The notes: a model not told the origin generated them from the sequence alone. Counted from the first letter of the stretch, positions 28,322-37,207 are shown. The stretch is 64,000 nt of DNA from Gillisella terrae (GCF_004801395.1 NZ_SSOA01000010.1:112042-176041); one strand, 5' to 3'. Translations and numbers: made by a program.

Positions 28322-29215
28322 TCACTGTGATCGGATTAAGTCGGCGAGATTCATCCCCCCCCAGATCGCCAACATATCGTTGCGGAATTTTTCGACTTCG
28401 AGTGCCGCATACCGGGTGTAAGAATCCTCTATGAATTCAGACAATCCAAATATGTATTTTTGACCATCCATTTTTGTTTCGCTCTTGAACGTATATCCAC
28501 CTTGTACCCCAAAATAACTAGCTAATTCTGGATAGATCGGCCATTTTGCATAGTTTATAAGAGGGTCAGCAGAGTAATCGTCAATCCCCGAAATTTGCCT
28601 TGTGGCTATATGCCTTGTTGCTAGCATGTCGATCAATATATCATTTATCGCAAAAATTTTGGGATGATTGATAGAATTCATAAAAGGCTTCACTGCCATC
28701 CATTTGGGTATGTAATTCCCAACCTTGAGACCGCATCGCTGTAGTTCGGCATCCAATGCCATTACAGAATTATCCCACATCGAAAAATATCCGACATGTG
28801 AAAATACACTTTCTCGAAATGCCGAGAGACACTGCTCCTTTGTCAGGCCATTGGCAAAACAAAATGCAATCAAGGCCGAGTTATAGTCTCCCAAGCAACT
28901 ACGCACAATTTTGTGTGTTTTGTCATCAACCAAATAGACGCAATCTGGATGAAATGCCGCAAAATTTAATGCGGGGAACTCCAGAACATCTAGCTCCTGT
29001 TTTAACTCATCGAAGTCAAAGCCCACAAGGTCATAAAATCGATGTGAGAGCACCAAGTCAAAATTTCGCAAATGTTCAATTAGGCTTTGGTTTCTTGAGA
29101 ATTGCGTGGTTACATTCCAAACATGGAACAATTGAATGTGAGCGTCTGGAACTAGAACTCTCAACGACGCTTCTATTGATTCGATTTGACAATTGCCGAG
29201 TATCGCGATTTTCAT
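28322..29215 (-). CDS. WcbI-like polysaccharide biosynthesis protein
   Basis: A 297-residue protein. ATG 29215 is preceded by AGAGG; a TTG six codons upstream is less likely. The opening MKIAILGNCQIESIEASLRVL matches the WcbI family of capsule gene clusters, whose members bind CoA and are thought to be acetyltransferases. Further family-like parts are DLVLSHRFYDL and FPALNFAAFHPDCVYL. It converges with the pyruvyltransferase gene and follows the GSCFA gene by 14 bp, so WcbI and GSCFA form a two-gene operon that may decorate the polysaccharide. Confidence 0.85.
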   Translation of the reverse strand: MKIAILGNCQIESIEASLRVLVPDAHIQLFHVWNVTTQFSRNQSLIEHLRNFDLVLSHRFYDLVGFDFDELKQELDVLEFPALNFAAFHPDCVYLVDDKTHKIVRSCLGDYNSALIAFCFANGLTKEQCLSAFRESVFSHVGYFSMWDNSVMALDAELQRCGLKVGNYIPKWMAVKPFMNSINHPKIFAINDILIDMLATRHIATRQISGIDDYSADPLINYAKWPIYPELASYFGVQGGYTFKSETKMDGQKYIFGLSEFIEDSYTRYAALEVEKFRNDMLAIWGGMNLADLIRSQ

Positions 29216-29229
29216 GATGCCTCTACCTA

Positions 29230-30303
29230 TCAAAGAACGTTGTTTTCAATGGACTCTTCGTCGCACACAACTTTGAAGAGGTTCGTGCTTTGGGCCTTCG
29301 AGTTTTCTTGCAACAACTGACGGCTTTCTTCGATTTCAACTTCTAACGGCCCATCATTGACGTAATGCTTGAAAAATATTCGCATAACATGTGCAACGCC
29401 TTCTGGTCGGATACTTCTAAAATCAGGTTCGAAATATCTATTTCCGACGACAGGGTTATTAATGATTTCGAAAGAAGGGAAATAGTCGACACCCTTGTTG
29501 CGATTTGAAAACTCCTCAGCAACAACGCGAAGCACTGATTTACTGTAAACAGTAGCTGCGAGAACTGATGACGGCGAATATGTTGCGATTAATGGGACTG
29601 GTGACACTGTCAACAGCATCCTAGCAGATGCATTCACTGATTTTAATATATCAAAGAACTGTCGCAAGTCGGTCAGAATTTGCTCTGTCGTGTAATTTGC
29701 AAACATGTAGGATCCCGGATCCCAATCACTCGCCACCACGCCAGGTGCCAAGGGTAAGCTAGCTCCGGATCCGATGTGTTCCCAGCCTTCAGTAAGCCCC
29801 AACGTAAAAACAAGAACATCCAACTCTGCAAACATTTTTCGTACCGAATGCAGATGCGCTTTCCTGTCGGCTAGCAAAGCTTCCTCATCGGCATAACCAT
29901 CTGGTTCAATGTTTGGGCGAAATGGGTCAACCCAACGCTTGTCGGGTCGCTGCCACAACGGCATAGCATAATCAGCCAGGCCATAAGCTCTCTCAATGAG
30001 TTGACGAAGTTGTTTTACATTGTAAATATTGCCAAATCTCGCGGAATACACTCCGAAATTGCGATTATGCCGATCATGAGTTGAAAGGCTAAGGTCATCC
30101 TCGCTGATCAGATAGTTGAACCCTCGCGCTTGAATTGCTCGTGATAGATGCTGTGCGAAGCAACTGCCTGCTGTCGCCACGGCGTCTGATTTGGATATCT
30201 TGAACGAAGAGTTACGAACCGGATCCAAAAGAAAACTTGGGACACTTGAAACGGAACGGCGCCAAAACGCCTGATTTGGGAGCTTGTCATACGGGGTAGA
30301 CAT
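29230..30303 (-). CDS. GSCFA-domain protein
   Basis: A 357-residue protein; ATG 30303 follows GAAGGA, whereas the longer frame has none. The name-giving motif appears as AVATAGSCFAQHLSRAIQARGFNY near residue 40. ARFGNIYNVKQLRQLIERAYG, FTLGLTEGWEH and LLTVSPVPLIATY are further family blocks typical of the SGNH/GDSL-like fold. GSCFA proteins are found near polysaccharide genes but have no settled biochemical role; an acyl-esterase or acyltransferase on glycans is a reasonable inference. It is first in a minus-strand operon with the WcbI gene. Confidence 0.87.
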   Translation of the reverse strand: MSTPYDKLPNQAFWRRSVSSVPSFLLDPVRNSSFKISKSDAVATAGSCFAQHLSRAIQARGFNYLISEDDLSLSTHDRHNRNFGVYSARFGNIYNVKQLRQLIERAYGLADYAMPLWQRPDKRWVDPFRPNIEPDGYADEEALLADRKAHLHSVRKMFAELDVLVFTLGLTEGWEHIGSGASLPLAPGVVASDWDPGSYMFANYTTEQILTDLRQFFDILKSVNASARMLLTVSPVPLIATYSPSSVLAATVYSKSVLRVVAEEFSNRNKGVDYFPSFEIINNPVVGNRYFEPDFRSIRPEGVAHVMRIFFKHYVNDGPLEVEIEESRQLLQENSKAQSTNLFKVVCDEESIENNVL

Positions 30304-30626
30304 TCGCTGTTCCTTCAATCAAGAAATTACATAATTATTCGAAGACTACTAAGCCTGCTACGATTACGAAAGCCTTAAATGTCCGACACATTGATTTATT
30401 CATCAAATTCCGTCACATCAATCTCAGCCACAGCATGGGGCTGGGAGCATTTCGACAAAATGCAAGTCGCTGCAAATCTAAGCGTCGCAACTCGGAGATT
30501 GCGCAACCCTACTGATCTTGCCCCCAGATGTCCGGCATACGCTGCGGCGTTTGATTGCCTCGCAGACCGATGCTGTTCCTCGTGTGGCTATTGACGTTTA
30601 CGGCTTCAGCGAAGGACGGGCCGGTT
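30304..30626. other. Spacer with possible gene remnant
   Basis: Upstream of the GSCFA gene the first 100 bases are AT-rich and probably carry its promoter. From about 30510 a plus-strand reading PPDVRHTLRRLIASQTDAVPRVAIDVYGFSEGRAGYGTA looks like real coding sequence, probably the C-terminal part of a phage-type gene lacking its start. The family was not recognised. Confidence 0.35.
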
Positions 30627-31002
30627 ATGGCACAGCGAAAAGGCAAGCTTCTGCCGAACGCCCCGGCAATGTACTGGTCGGCGTTCGGCAGAACATGATG
30701 TTGAGGCGGTACTGGCCTATTTGCGGCAGATGTACCCTACCCAAACCTACCACAGCATTGCCGCCGATACCGGGCTTCCCTCTGGCACCATTGAGAACTG
30801 GTTCATGCGCAAGGCCAAGCCTTCTGCCTCGCATTTCGCTGGCTTGATTGCAGCCTATGGTCCACAGTTTCTGGCTGCGGTTCTGACCATCAGGCCAGAA
30901 TGGGTGGACCGTGCTGCGAAATACGAGCGGGCACTGGCGATTGATCAGCACATCGAGGACTTACGGCGCGAGAAAGAGGCGCTGTTGGACGGTACCGTAT
31001 GA
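30627..31002 (+). pseudogene. Phage-like small protein, frameshifted
   Basis: ATG 30627 opens MAQRKGKLLPNAPAMYWSAFGRT and stops at TGA near 30696. The +1 frame continues naturally as HDVEAVLAYLRQMYPTQTYHSIAADTGLPSGTIENWFMRKAKPSASHF, a helix-turn-helix-like stretch, to TGA 31002. A single indel near 30690 therefore splits one gene of about 124 residues. The stop overlaps the next start (ATGA at 30999), as in a compact phage-type operon. The function is unknown; DNA binding is plausible. Confidence 0.5.
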
Positions 31003-31301
31003 GCCATCGGTTTGACAGTGCCACGGATCTTGTTGCGCAGGCACAACGGCAGCGCTTGGCCCAAATGCGCCAGACTGCGCGAGCGGTGCCGCTGAGCGCG
31101 CCGGAACTAGTGGCCGGATTGCTCAAGCAGATCGAATCGAAGTGCTGGTGGATTGATAAATTTGGCCACGGCCGAAACGCACGGCCAGCACATGAGGTGG
31201 AGCAACAGCGCCATAACCTCGCGGTTCTGGTTCAGGCCCACGACTTGATACGGGATCAGGGAGTTGGCGATGGACGTAAAACCCAATCCCGGCAGGGATA
31301 A
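30999..31301 (+). CDS. Hypothetical phage-like protein
   Basis: A 100-residue hydrophilic protein starting in the ATGA overlap with the preceding gene. It begins MSHRFDSATDLVAQAQRQRLAQMRQTARAVPLSAPELVAGLLKQIESKCWW. No domain was recognised. The overlap and shared direction with its neighbours suggest a phage or integrative-element operon. Its end overlaps the next gene. Confidence 0.5.
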   Translation: MSHRFDSATDLVAQAQRQRLAQMRQTARAVPLSAPELVAGLLKQIESKCWWIDKFGHGRNARPAHEVEQQRHNLAVLVQAHDLIRDQGVGDGRKTQSRQG

Positions 31302-31893
31302 CAGCGGACTGGTCAAAGTCAGCTACCATGCGGTGACGCGCTATTTGCAGCGCATTGTGGGCGTCGCCGTTGAAGGGTCGTTCGCGGCCTCACTTGAAGA
31401 GGCCACCGCCCACTGTGATGCGGCTGGGCTGACGCTGGAGCAAGTGCGCTCGCTGATCTGGACACCGGATGTGGCCGCTGCTGCGCGGGTTGGATTTCAG
31501 TCGCTGCGAACGCCGGAGTTTCATGCGCGCCTCAGCGATACCGGCGTTGTCATGACCATCACCGAACTCAAGCCTCGGCCTGTGCTGGGGCGAATTAAAA
31601 TCCTCACCGAGCCAGAGCGCAAGCGGCACGACGCCCGCCTGCAACGGCGCAGGAAAGGCAACACCTTAAAAACAGGAGACCACAGATCATGGCGGACACA
31701 TGGCGTTGCCCGTGACCAGCTCCGCGCTTTTGTTGAGCGCATCGGGCGGCTGGAAGAAGAAAAAAAACCATCGCGGATGACATCACGGATGTTTACGGCG
31801 AGGCGAAGGGCACGGGCTTTGACGAGAAGGTTCTCAAGAAGGTCGTCGCACTTCGCAAGAAGGACGACCAGGAGCGCATGGAAGAGGATTTGA
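31270..31893 (+). CDS. Hypothetical phage-like protein, 3' end disturbed
   Basis: ATG 31270 follows GGGAG. The first 125 or so residues ([48 protein letters not shown]...) look like a genuine phage-type protein of unknown role. Around 31660 the frame loses its likely stop (a TAA lies in the +1 frame) and runs into part of the GapR-like gene. The last 70 residues are therefore artefactual, and the true product probably ended near 31665. Confidence 0.45.
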   Translation: MDVKPNPGRDNSGLVKVSYHAVTRYLQRIVGVAVEGSFAASLEEATAHCDAAGLTLEQVRSLIWTPDVAAAARVGFQSLRTPEFHARLSDTGVVMTITELKPRPVLGRIKILTEPERKRHDARLQRRRKGNTLKTGDHRSWRTHGVARDQLRAFVERIGRLEEEKKPSRMTSRMFTARRRARALTRRFSRRSSHFARRTTRSAWKRI

Positions 31894-31949
31894 TCCTCGA
31901 CACCTATCTCCATGCCCTCGGCATGATCGACAGCCCACCGGAGGGCTGA
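31689..31949 (+). pseudogene. GapR/DUF2312-family nucleoid protein, double frameshift
   Basis: ATG 31689, after CAGGAG, opens MADT in frame. The homologous sequence then continues one frame over as [22 protein letters not shown], and after a run of eight A (31760-31767) returns to the first frame as [60 protein letters not shown]. The pieces together match the whole GapR family, a small DNA-binding protein that tracks overtwisted DNA. Two indels with net zero shift break it. Polymerase slippage on the A run could repair only the second. Confidence 0.7.
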
Positions 31950-31953
31950 TGAG

Positions 31954-32247
31954 GTGGCACAAACTGCTGAAAAGAGACAACGGCAGGCGGCAAGGCCGGT
32001 GCCGGACAATGCCGTGGTGCCAATAGTGCAAGGGTTTGACCTGCATTTGATCTGGATGGATCAGCGCAACGTCACGGCGACAATGAAACATCTTCGCGCT
32101 GAGGGGATCAGGGAGCACACCTCTGGTGTCCCCCTGCCTCATGATGGTGGCTATGACCAGCATGTGCGCAGAACCATTGAGAGCGGCATTTGCTGGCGGC
32201 GCATTGGTGTGCGCAGGCGCTGGCGTGTGGAGGTGGGTCATAGCTGA
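31954..32247 (+). CDS. Hypothetical phage-like protein
   Basis: A 97-residue protein from GTG 31954, four bases after the GapR-like stop and preceded by GATGAGG. It reads MAQTAEKRQRQAARPVPDNAVVPIVQGFDLHLIWMDQRNVTATMKHLRAEGI. No family was recognised. The C-terminus becomes Arg-rich (GVRRRWRVEVGHS), and the sequence meets the integrase duplication about 70 bp later, so the original end may be lost. Confidence 0.4.
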   Translation: MAQTAEKRQRQAARPVPDNAVVPIVQGFDLHLIWMDQRNVTATMKHLRAEGIREHTSGVPLPHDGGYDQHVRRTIESGICWRRIGVRRRWRVEVGHS

Positions 32248-32309
32248 GGCGCATGTTCAACGGCTGCGCAGGCTTGCTGTCTGCCCGATGCCGGAGTGTG
32301 ACACTGGTG

Positions 32310-32789
32310 TCATACACCCCGGCGTTCAATCAATCGCAGCACCGGCAGAATGTCGGTTGGCTGCAAATCGTTGATTGGCCGCGCGCCGATATGCGGGAAG
32401 ACCTCTTTTTCCAAGCTTTCGATAACATCGGAAGCGTGACGCTCAACCCACTGCGATTTTTGCAGATCATACCATTCGCGCGCCAACTGCTCGAAGGTAT
32501 TAAGCGCTGCCAGTTTGCTGGCAAATTTGTTCATCTTTTTCAGGACAGAGGGGTCTTTACCCTCTCGTAGCTCGGCCTTAGCTTTATCGCGCGCCGCTCT
32601 CGCATCCGCCAGTGAGATATGGGGGTATACTCCAAGCGCCAGCAGCTTTTCTTTTCCGTCAACCCGATACTTCAAGCGCCATAATTTAGACCCTGACACT
32701 GCAACCTGCAAATCAAACCCGCCGCTGTCAGAGATCTTTTACGCTTTCTCAGCCGCTTTCGCTTTCTTGATTTGTGTGTCCGTCAGCAT
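32310..32789 (-). pseudogene. P4-type tyrosine integrase remnant (copy 2)
   Basis: The 5' part of the same integrase as at 15804, facing away from tRNA-Ser as intact island integrases usually do. It keeps the ATG (32787-32789) and DUF4102 start MLTDTQIKKAKAAEKA, but codon 17 is TAA (32739-32741), the same nonsense codon as in copy 1. After that the frame is good through KLWRLKYRVDGKEKLLALGVYPHISLADARAARDKAKAELREGKDPSVLKK to VLRLIERRG, where it is cut at 32315 by unrelated sequence. The whole catalytic domain is gone. Confidence 0.88.
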
Positions 32790-32958
32790 TCATCGCATCT
32801 TATCGATCCCCCATTGTTTCGGACCCTACCCAAAATCGTCGGGCTGTGTGGGTACATTCAAAAACAACGGAGTATCTTAGAAACTCGAAACAAAACGGTT
32901 TTCAAGGCTTAACGTACATTGGAAAACAGTTGAAAATCGAAAAATGGCGGAAGAGGTG
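32315..32958. repeat. Direct repeat copy 2 (integrase 5' part plus tRNA end)
   Basis: The second copy of the segment at 16346-16987, ending inside the tRNA-Ser gene. It marks the tRNA-proximal boundary of the island. Confidence 0.93.
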
Positions 32959-33034
32959 GGATTCGAACCCACGGTACGGTCTCCCGCACGCCGGTTTTCA
33001 AGACCGGTTCCTTAAACCACTCGGACACTCTTCC
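32945..33034 (-). tRNA. tRNA-Ser (anticodon TGA)
   Basis: A 90-base tRNA with a long variable arm. The minus strand begins GGAAGAGTGTCCGAGTGG and ends with GGGTTCGAATCCCACC, CTCTTCCG and an encoded CCA. The anticodon loop reads CTTGAAA with anticodon TGA, decoding UCA. Acceptor, D, anticodon, variable and T stems all pair. It is the integration site of the island. Confidence 0.97.
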
Positions 33035-33169
33035 TTCTATGTCAGAGCGATCTCTGACCGTATCGATATGGTTCGTTATCGATTCTGATTTCGGGTTATA
33101 GCCAGACAAAACGTGGCGTCAACACCATAACAACAAAATGCAGCAAAACCATTCAAATTACGTAGATTT

Positions 33170-33925
33170 TTATTGCTTCATGCCGCGTGCGTTATAGTCT
33201 TCCAGTAGCGGGAATATGGCAAGCACGGCAACGGGAATGGCGAGAAAAATTGCAGCCGAAATGCCGATGTGCTGAAATGAGATCGCCCCTGTTACACCGC
33301 CCAGAAAGAACAGAAAAACCATGCGTGACAGCAGCCACAATTTGGGCATATCTGCCCTCACCGGCGGGGGGCCGTCTGGTGGCGCGATTTGACGGCCATT
33401 CCAATAGAATAGCTTTCCCAGTTCGATGCCAGTATCTGTCACCAATCCAGTCACATGCGTGGTGCGGATGCGTGCGCCGGACAATTTGGTGATGATCGCG
33501 TTTTGCAATCCCATGACAAAACACAAGAGGGCGATAATCATCAGCGCGAGATCACGATCAATCGGCCCAAGAAACCCTGAGAGGGAAAACGCCACGAGCA
33601 AGGCGGCCTCCAACGCCAAGGGCAGAGCATAAATAGAGCGCAGATTCCGACGACGGCCCCAGTTGATCAGGATTGCCGAAACGCCTGCACCAAACAGAAA
33701 AAACACAAATCCGGTGAAGCCGGACAGCAGCAATTCAAGCTCACCCAGAACAAGATTATCCGCGAGCGAAGAAACAATCCCGGACATATGGGATGTGTAT
33801 TGATGCACGGCCATAAACCCGCCCGCATTCGCAGCACCGGCAATGAAAGTGAGGTAAAAAGCGAGATGGCGGTCACTTGCCTCGGTTCGATCTCTGTGTG
33901 CTAGGCTTTTGATGTATGTTTTCAT
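33170..33925 (-). CDS. DUF1275 (YoaK-like) membrane protein
   Basis: A 251-residue protein with about six membrane helices. Family features are FYLTFIAGAANAGGFMAVHQYTSHMSGIVSSLADNL near the start and GLQNAIITKLSGARIRTTHVTGLVTDTGIELGKL in the middle. ATG 33925 is used; a GTG three codons upstream is also possible. The function of DUF1275 proteins is unknown. The gene stands alone next to the tRNA. Confidence 0.9.
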   Translation of the reverse strand: MKTYIKSLAHRDRTEASDRHLAFYLTFIAGAANAGGFMAVHQYTSHMSGIVSSLADNLVLGELELLLSGFTGFVFFLFGAGVSAILINWGRRRNLRSIYALPLALEAALLVAFSLSGFLGPIDRDLALMIIALLCFVMGLQNAIITKLSGARIRTTHVTGLVTDTGIELGKLFYWNGRQIAPPDGPPPVRADMPKLWLLSRMVFLFFLGGVTGAISFQHIGISAAIFLAIPVAVLAIFPLLEDYNARGMKQ

Positions 33926-34148
33926 ATTGGACACCGAACCTGTGTCAGCGACTCGTGACGATGCACAACTATCTCACTGTGAGATTGCCATGTGCAAGCC
34001 AATAGCAATGGCAAAATGTCACTCTTGTTCAAATGCCATCTCCTCGCTTTTTCGCCAGGCTGACAGCACCGTGAGCCAAATATGGCCAACGAGGGCAAAG
34101 CGCTTTAACGGTCGACAAATGACTTGAAGACGTGTTACCCGAAACCCT

Positions 34149-34562
34149 ATGAAACGTTACGGATTTCGGCTCGCCATACGCAGCAGACGCCCGCGCCCCC
34201 ATGGTGACGGCAGTGTGCTGGCTGTGTGCGTCTTTCTGCTGACTTACCTTCTGTTTCTTCCGTGGTTTCCGGGCACCACATTTGCTCCCCGCCATAATGT
34301 CAATGATCTTGATTTCAGCGCGCTGCGCGGCAAGGTTCATCTGTCTGTGCGCAATGAAGGCAGACATCTGCGGGATGCAGATCGCGACGACGATAAGGGA
34401 GGGCCGCCTCCCAATGATATTCCCCTCGTTCTCATCGATATCGCGCCCACGGCTCCACCTCAACGCGCCGAACAACAAATCGGTTGGGAGCAGGCCACGC
34501 TTGCGCATTCATCTTACCGCAGCGCGCATCAACCGCGTGCCCCGCCGTTGCAACATTCCTGA
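34149..34562 (+). CDS. Hypothetical protein with one membrane segment
   Basis: A 137-residue frame with a positively charged start, one hydrophobic segment (VLAVCVFLLTYLLFLPWF, about residues 23-40) and a polar, proline-rich C-terminus ending HQPRAPP. The layout resembles the loosely defined DUF2946 group of small exported proteins, but the match is weak. No good ribosome-binding site precedes ATG 34149. It may be a genuine small gene in front of secDF or a chance frame. Confidence 0.4.
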   Translation: MKRYGFRLAIRSRRPRPHGDGSVLAVCVFLLTYLLFLPWFPGTTFAPRHNVNDLDFSALRGKVHLSVRNEGRHLRDADRDDDKGGPPPNDIPLVLIDIAPTAPPQRAEQQIGWEQATLAHSSYRSAHQPRAPPLQHS

Positions 34563-34677
34563 TGCATCAATCGGCGCATCGAGCGCCTGAGGTTTATGAT
34601 GGCTCTAACTGCTTGCTTTGCGCCCATTTCGGCCAATGCGCGAGGTTTGAACCATAGAACATATGGAATGATGATAG

Positions 34678-37191
34678 ATGAAAACGCCACGCTGGCTTTT
34701 GGCTCTCTATAGCCTTGTGATCATGTTCGGCTTATTGACGGCTTTGCCGAACATTTTGCCACAATCCACCCTTGATAAAATGCCGTCCTGGCTACCGCAC
34801 AGCCGGGTTTCGCTGGGGCTCGACCTGCGTGGCGGCTCCTATCTGGTGCTGGAGGTGGATTCCGCTGATCTTGTGAAAGAACGCCTGCAAACACTGATGC
34901 AGGACGCCCGTCAAACGCTGAATGAGGCCAAAATCGGCGTTTCATCCCTGCGGCAAGCCAACAAACAGTTGGTCATAACACTGAGCGATGAAACGCAAAG
35001 GCAATCAGCCATTGCAGCACTCCAAAAGCTTGCCACACCGGTGGGCGTTACCGGCAGCTCCGATCTCGCTATCACGGGCGCGGGGTCGCAAATCACCATA
35101 GCCATGACCGATGCAGGTCTGGCAGACCGCGTGACGGCAGCGGTTGATCAAAGCCTCGAGATCATTCGCAAACGTGTGGATCAGGTCGGTGTTGCCGAGC
35201 CAACAATTCAGCGTGCTGGCGCCGACCGCGTTGTGGTGCAGCTTCCGGGCGTTCAAGATCCGAAACGTTTGCGCGATTTGCTGGGCTCGACGGCCAAGAT
35301 GAGCTTTCATCTGATGGCCAATCCCGGTCCTGATGGCCGAATGCCTGCTGGCACCGAAACGCTCTCAGACGACAAAGGCCAGCAATTCCAGATTTTGTCG
35401 CGTGCTGCCCTGTCTGGGGATCACCTGACGGATGCGCGGGTGAGCTTCAACCAGAACAACAACGAGCCTGTTGTCTCGTTCCGCTTCGATAACACCGGCG
35501 CGCAGCGGTTTGCGGAGATCACCCGCGCCAATGTCGGCCAGCCCTTTGCCATTGTTCTGGACAACAAAATCTTGAGCGCACCGGTGATCAACGAACCAAT
35601 TACCGGCGGTGCGGGGCAGATTTCGGGCAATTTCACCGTTCAATCGGCCAACGACCTTGCCGCCTTGTTGCGCGCCGGTGCGCTGCCTGCCAAGCTCACC
35701 GTGGTTGAGGAAAGAACCGTCGGGGCCGATCTGGGGGCCGATGCGATTTCCGTTGGTATCATGACTGGTTTGATTGGCTTTGGTCTGGTCGTCACCTTCA
35801 TGTTTGTGCTTTACGGCGCCTGGGGCATTTTGGCCAATCTGGCACTCGCCCTCAATGTCATCCTCACCTTTGCCGGATTGACACTGCTAGGTGCTACCCT
35901 CACCCTGCCCGGCATTGCGGGCATTGTGCTGGGCATTGGCCTAGCGGTCGATGCCAACGTGTTGATCAACGAGCGCATACGCGAAGAAACCCGCAAAGGC
36001 CGCACAGCTATGGCGGCACTTGATGCCGGTTTCAGCAGGGCTTACTCCACCATCATCGACAGCAATGTTACGGCATTGATTGCCACGGTGTTGCTGTTCT
36101 GGTTCGGCTCTGGCCCTGTGCGTGGTTTTGCTGTCACCATGGGTCTGGGCATCATTATTTCAATGTTTACGGCGGTGTCGATCGTCAAGGTTGCCATGAT
36201 CGCGCTGGTCGGGCGCATGAAGCTGAAGACCCTGGAGATAAAGTCGCTTTTCTCCATGAATCTTGTGCCCGAAGGCACCACAATACCTTTTATGAACGCG
36301 CGCTTCATTGGTATTGGCCTGTCAGCCTTTTTGTCTGTTGCCTCCGTTGTCCTCTTCATCACACCGGGATTGAATTACGGTGTCGATTTCAAGGGCGGTA
36401 TCCAGATGGAGGTTTCCACCCAGGATCCCGCCGACCTTGCATCCTTCCGTAAAGGGTTGGAAAGCCTTGGCTTAGGCGATGTGGGCCTGCAACAGTTTGG
36501 TGATCCGAAACACTTCCTGCTGCGCGTGGAGCGCCAGCCAGGTGGTGAGGAAGCCCAGACAGCAGCGGTGGAGAAGCTTCGCAACGAGTTGGTGGTGATT
36601 GATAAAACCAGCAATGTGCAGAAAACCGAAGTGGTTGGCCCCAAAGTCAGCGGCGAGTTGGCAACTGCTGGCTTCCTCTCCGTGCTCCTGGCCAGCCTCG
36701 CCATGATGGCTTACATCTGGATACGGTTTGAATGGCCATTTGCGGTGGGTGCCATTGCAACACTTGTGCTGGATGTCACCAAAACCCTGGGGTTCTTCGC
36801 CCTGACAGGCATGGACTTCAATCTCACCGCCATTGCCGCACTGCTGACGCTTGTGGGCTATTCGGTCAATGACAAAGTAGTGGTTTATGACCGCATGCGC
36901 GAGAATATGCGGCTTTATAAATCCATGCCGCTGCGCGATGTGATTGATCTTTCAATCAACGAAACGCTGGCACGCAGCATCTATACCTCTGCCACGGCTT
37001 TTCTGGCGCTCTTGCCCATGGCCATCTGGGGCGGCAGTGCCGTGTCAAGTTTTGCGGTGCCGATGGTGTTTGGCATTGTGGTGGCCGCTATCTCGTCAGT
37101 GTTTATTGCAGCACCCATCCTGCTGTTTTTGGGCGATTGGCGGACAAAGCACCGCAAAGCGACCAAACAAGTGCTGGCAAAGCAAGCATAA
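34678..37191 (+). CDS. secDF: Protein translocase subunit SecDF (fused)
   Basis: An 837-residue fusion of SecD and SecF that uses the proton gradient to help preproteins leave the Sec channel. Residues 1-510 are SecD: LGLDLRGGSYLVLEVD near residue 45, the periplasmic P1 domain, then GIAGIVLGIGLAVDANVLINERIREE with the functional Asp. Residues about 530-830 are SecF: GLNYGVDFKGGIQMEVS and LVGYSVNDKVVVYDRMRENMR. Twelve membrane helices are expected. Fused SecDF is common in this order. It stands alone and ends at a strong dyad shared with the convergent ABC exporter. Confidence 0.96.
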   Translation: MKTPRWLLALYSLVIMFGLLTALPNILPQSTLDKMPSWLPHSRVSLGLDLRGGSYLVLEVDSADLVKERLQTLMQDARQTLNEAKIGVSSLRQANKQLVITLSDETQRQSAIAALQKLATPVGVTGSSDLAITGAGSQITIAMTDAGLADRVTAAVDQSLEIIRKRVDQVGVAEPTIQRAGADRVVVQLPGVQDPKRLRDLLGSTAKMSFHLMANPGPDGRMPAGTETLSDDKGQQFQILSRAALSGDHLTDARVSFNQNNNEPVVSFRFDNTGAQRFAEITRANVGQPFAIVLDNKILSAPVINEPITGGAGQISGNFTVQSANDLAALLRAGALPAKLTVVEERTVGADLGADAISVGIMTGLIGFGLVVTFMFVLYGAWGILANLALALNVILTFAGLTLLGATLTLPGIAGIVLGIGLAVDANVLINERIREETRKGRTAMAALDAGFSRAYSTIIDSNVTALIATVLLFWFGSGPVRGFAVTMGLGIIISMFTAVSIVKVAMIALVGRMKLKTLEIKSLFSMNLVPEGTTIPFMNARFIGIGLSAFLSVASVVLFITPGLNYGVDFKGGIQMEVSTQDPADLASFRKGLESLGLGDVGLQQFGDPKHFLLRVERQPGGEEAQTAAVEKLRNELVVIDKTSNVQKTEVVGPKVSGELATAGFLSVLLASLAMMAYIWIRFEWPFAVGAIATLVLDVTKTLGFFALTGMDFNLTAIAALLTLVGYSVNDKVVVYDRMRENMRLYKSMPLRDVIDLSINETLARSIYTSATAFLALLPMAIWGGSAVSSFAVPMVFGIVVAAISSVFIAAPILLFLGDWRTKHRKATKQVLAKQA

Positions 37192-37207
37192 GTACATCGT
37201 CATCATG

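Larger units (their letters stand above)
16974..32958. mobile_element. tRNA-Ser genomic island with surface-polysaccharide cargo
   Basis: About 16 kb bounded by two copies of a tRNA-Ser 3'-end core, with integrase remnants at both edges. Cargo: GDP-mannose enzyme, IS3 element, three large glycosyltransferase-type proteins, pyruvyltransferase, WcbI, GSCFA, and small phage-like genes. Parts near 20050-20400 and 23000-23300 are clearly more AT-rich than the flanks. Neither integrase is intact, so the island is probably fixed unless helped in trans. Confidence 0.8.
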
